A DNA stretch of 64,000 nt. Origin: Mycobacterium sp. UM_CSW (GTDB lineage Bacteria; Actinomycetota; Actinomycetes; Mycobacteriales; Mycobacteriaceae). Below are positions 61,845 through 64,000 of this stretch, piece by piece; positions within the stretch are counted from its first letter, which is position 1, and every line of letters begins with the position of its first letter. Position numbers and translations under genes: made by a program. A model generated the notes under the pieces. That model saw only the letters and a program-made list of their open reading frames with translations. It was not told the origin of the DNA and made no database searches. Location: contig NZ_AUWQ01000038.1 of NCBI RefSeq assembly GCF_000455205.1, positions 59,977 through 123,976 on the forward strand, given 5' to 3'.

Positions 61845-61982
61845 TTGCGTCGCGCGACTGACCAATAGGTCACCTTCATCTGTCATAGCGCCGGTGATAT
61901 CGCAAATGGAGATCGCCTTATGGTCGGCTCGCGGTACTCATGTAGCTGATGTGTTGCTTTTGGAAGGAACCACCGCCGCCAA

Positions 61983-62798
61983 CTAAGCCTTGTTCGAGCG
62001 CGCCAGGAACGCGGCAACCCGATCCTTGAACTCCTCCGTGGTAAAAGAGGTGTACTCGGCGGCGAGCGCATATTCGAGCACCCCCAGCGCGGCACGGGAC
62101 AGGTGTAGGTTCATCGCCGACTTCGTCGATTGCACGGCCTGTGCGGGCAGCCCGGCCAACCGCTCAGCGAGACCCAGCGCTTCGTCGAGGACCTTGTCGT
62201 CCGGCACTACGCGGGTGACGAGGTTGAGGTCCTTGGCGATCGAGGCGGTGATCTTGTCGCCGAAAAGCACGTATTCCTTCGCCTTCATCATCCCGACGAG
62301 CAGTGGCAGCATCGCCGCGCCGCCATCACCGGCGGTGAGACCCACGGCGACGTGCGGGTCGGCCAGATAGCTGCTCTCCCCCATCACCAGCAGATCCGAC
62401 AGCAGTGCAAGCGAGCAGCCCAGACCCACGGCGGCGCCTTTGACCGCCGACACAAGTGGTTTACCGAAGTTGATCACTTCCATGAAAACCATTCGGGCAT
62501 CGGCAATTTGCCGGGCCCGCGCGTTGGGGTCTTTGATCAGCCGCTGGAACATCACCATGTCGCCGCCGGCCGAGAAGGCCTTGCCGCCCGCCCCGGTGGT
62601 AACCACCGCGCGCACATCATCGTCGTTGGCGAGCACCCGCCAAATCCCGGTCAGCGCCTCGTGTACCTGCTCGTCGACGGCGTTGAATGCCTCCGGTCGG
62701 TTGATGCTGACGACATGTACGGAGCCCCGCTTTTCCACCAACAGCGACGGCGCGAAGTCCTCGTAGCCGGCCAGCGTCGAGATCTGAGAAGTCGTCAT
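61983..62798 (-). CDS. Crotonase-superfamily protein lacking both catalytic glutamates
   Basis: A 271 aa enoyl-CoA hydratase-family protein: NRPEAFNAVDEQVHEALTGI, GAGGKAFSAGGDMVMFQRLI (oxyanion region), GAAVGLGCSLALLSDLLVMG (Ser in place of first Glu), and ADPHVAVGLTAGDGGAAMLP (His in place of second). It shares this DxHxxxG...AGD pattern with the 52294 protein, so both belong to one subgroup of uncertain reaction. GGAAAAA precedes ATG 62798. It lies 16 bases after the Ltp gene on the same strand. Confidence 0.88.
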   Translation of the reverse strand: MTTSQISTLAGYEDFAPSLLVEKRGSVHVVSINRPEAFNAVDEQVHEALTGIWRVLANDDDVRAVVTTGAGGKAFSAGGDMVMFQRLIKDPNARARQIADARMVFMEVINFGKPLVSAVKGAAVGLGCSLALLSDLLVMGESSYLADPHVAVGLTAGDGGAAMLPLLVGMMKAKEYVLFGDKITASIAKDLNLVTRVVPDDKVLDEALGLAERLAGLPAQAVQSTKSAMNLHLSRAALGVLEYALAAEYTSFTTEEFKDRVAAFLARSNKA

Positions 62799-62814
62799 AT
62801 CTTTATTTTTCCTG

Positions 62815-63975
62815 TCAATTCTTATCGCTGGAAAGGATGGTGACCGCGGCGACCGCGGTCGGTCCGCCGACGTTGTGTGCTAACCCGATTCGCGCGCCGC
62901 CGACCTGATTTTCGGCCTCGCCGCGCAACTGGTTGAACAGTTCATAGCACTGAGCGACGCCGGTAGCCCCCGGCGGGTGGCCCTTCGCCTTCAGGCCGCC
63001 GCTCGGATTGACCGGGATAGAACCGCCGACGTAAGTCTCGCATGCCTCGACCAGTTTGTGCGCCTCGAAGCGGTTCGCAAAACCCAGGTCCTCGTAGTTG
63101 ATCAGCTCCACGCCGGTAAAGCAATCGTGGACCTCGGCGACGTCGATGTCAGCCGGGGTGACACCCGCCATCGCCATCGCCGCCTTGGCGGCCCGCACGG
63201 TGGGCGGAAACGTGGTCATATCCTTCTTATGCTGGTGCATAACGCGGTCCATGCCAATCCCGAACCCGCGCACCCACACCGGCCGGGCCGTGTAGCGGTC
63301 CACGACGTCCTCGGCGGCCAGGATCAGCGCCGCGGCGCCGTCGCTTTGCGGCGTGCAGTCATACACGCCGAACGGGTCCGCAACCATCGGCGCGGTCATT
63401 GCCTGCTCAACGGTAATCTCGTAGCGCAGTTGGGCTTTGGGGTTTTTCAGGGCATGGAAGTGATTCTTGACCGCCACCATAGCCATGTGCTCCCTGGTCG
63501 CCGGCGACTCATGCAGGTAGCGAGCGACGTGCAGCGCGAAATTCGCCGGCGCGATCAAACCGAGTGGGTAGTCCCATGCGACATCTCGGGTCAGCGTGCC
63601 CCACTCCCAGAACGTGACGTTGGTAGCCGTTTCGCGGACCTTGTCGGCGCCGACCACCAATACCACATCATACAACCCAGACGCCACCGCGATGGCGCCG
63701 TTGCGAATGGCATCATTGCCTGTGGCACAGGCATTTTCGACGCGGGTGACCGGGATGTCGGTAAGGTCGAGTGTGTCGGCGAGGATTCCCGAGGGAAAAC
63801 CGTCGGTCGTGGTCAACTCGCCGAACCAGGCGGCCTGAATGTCGGAGCGGTCGATGCCCTTGTCCACGTGCGCGACCGCTTCGGCGTAGGCCATCGGCAA
63901 CAGATCCTTGATTCCCAGGCCGAAATGCTCGCCGAAGGGCGTCATACCGGCGCCGACGATCGCGACGTTCCTCAT
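62815..63975 (-). CDS. Thiolase-fold lipid-transfer (SCP-x/Ltp)-type acyltransferase
   Basis: A 386 aa thiolase-like protein with an intact active site: Cys83 in ENACATGNDAI, His in EVHDCFTGVEL, and GLKAKGHPPGATGVAQ. It probably cleaves a beta-ketoacyl-CoA, releasing acetyl- or propionyl-CoA, as SCP-x-type thiolases do in sterol side-chain removal. It is upstream of the glutamate-less crotonase in a two-gene operon. GGGAGTT lies before ATG 63975. Contrast with the Ltp protein at 54233, which lacks both histidines. Confidence 0.92.
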   Translation of the reverse strand: MRNVAIVGAGMTPFGEHFGLGIKDLLPMAYAEAVAHVDKGIDRSDIQAAWFGELTTTDGFPSGILADTLDLTDIPVTRVENACATGNDAIRNGAIAVASGLYDVVLVVGADKVRETATNVTFWEWGTLTRDVAWDYPLGLIAPANFALHVARYLHESPATREHMAMVAVKNHFHALKNPKAQLRYEITVEQAMTAPMVADPFGVYDCTPQSDGAAALILAAEDVVDRYTARPVWVRGFGIGMDRVMHQHKKDMTTFPPTVRAAKAAMAMAGVTPADIDVAEVHDCFTGVELINYEDLGFANRFEAHKLVEACETYVGGSIPVNPSGGLKAKGHPPGATGVAQCYELFNQLRGEAENQVGGARIGLAHNVGGPTAVAAVTILSSDKN

Positions 63976-64000
63976 GCAGGAACTCCCTAAGTTTGTTGGT

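Noticed and set aside
62977-63990. 337-residue open frame antisense to the Ltp thiolase
   Set aside because: Shadow frame; the minus strand carries thiolase Cys and both His motifs.

Overview
The window looks like chromosomal DNA of a Mycobacterium species, most likely a slow-growing non-tuberculous one. The evidence is a complete mce/yrbE operon, a FadD9-type carboxylic acid reductase, WS/DGAT wax-ester/TAG synthase, an LpqH-like lipoprotein, DUF732 and CAP secreted proteins, a mycofactocin-type SDR, F420-type LLM oxidoreductases, many FadE/FadD/EchA-like genes, high GC and frequent GTG/TTG starts. I saw no rRNA, tRNA, CRISPR array or insertion sequence.

Layout. 1-9950: a partial CoA-transferase, an aldehyde dehydrogenase, an amidohydrolase, an operon encoding a protein with two TetR domains, a mycofactocin-type SDR, a wrecked isochorismatase, and a TetR gene divergent from a pair of acyl-CoA dehydrogenases (ACADs) with a clear palindrome between them. 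9951-11418: an SDR scar and three small orphan genes. 11679-16170: carboxylic acid reductase (car) and an SDR. 16548-28198: a secreted protein and, on the minus strand, yrbEA-yrbEB-mceA-mceB-mceC-mceD-mceE-mceF plus two Mce-associated membrane proteins, mostly joined by 4-base start/stop overlaps. 28199-29481: 1.28 kb with no recognisable gene. 29482-32590: TetR, LpqH-like lipoprotein, DUF732, CAP protein and a 3Fe-4S-type ferredoxin. 32684-36776: fadD12-like, acyltransferase and WS/DGAT, a lipid-assembly block resembling Rv1425-Rv1428c of M. tuberculosis. 36982-64000: a long accessory acyl-CoA catabolic region with LLM oxidoreductases, ACADs, amidohydrolases, SDRs, MaoC-like proteins, crotonases, thiolase-like Ltp proteins, a CoA-transferase, one TetR and two GntR regulators.

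How the genes work together. The window is dominated by activation, beta-oxidation and side-chain cleavage of CoA-linked substrates (fatty acid, steroid-like or alicyclic; the substrate cannot be told from sequence). Uptake would be through the Mce system, and storage or reduction through WS/DGAT and car. ACAD genes occur as three adjacent pairs, as in mycobacterial heteromeric ACADs.

The most striking property is decay. At least thirteen broken genes or scars are interspersed with intact ones, and nearly all belong to the same acyl-CoA families. Several are chimeras of the front of one gene and the back of another. Against that background, short AT-rich intergenic elements recur (a TAGATAA-N3-TTTA element and several perfect palindromes), giving concrete operator candidates for the local TetR and GntR proteins. 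All homology statements come from reading motifs by eye; no database search was made.
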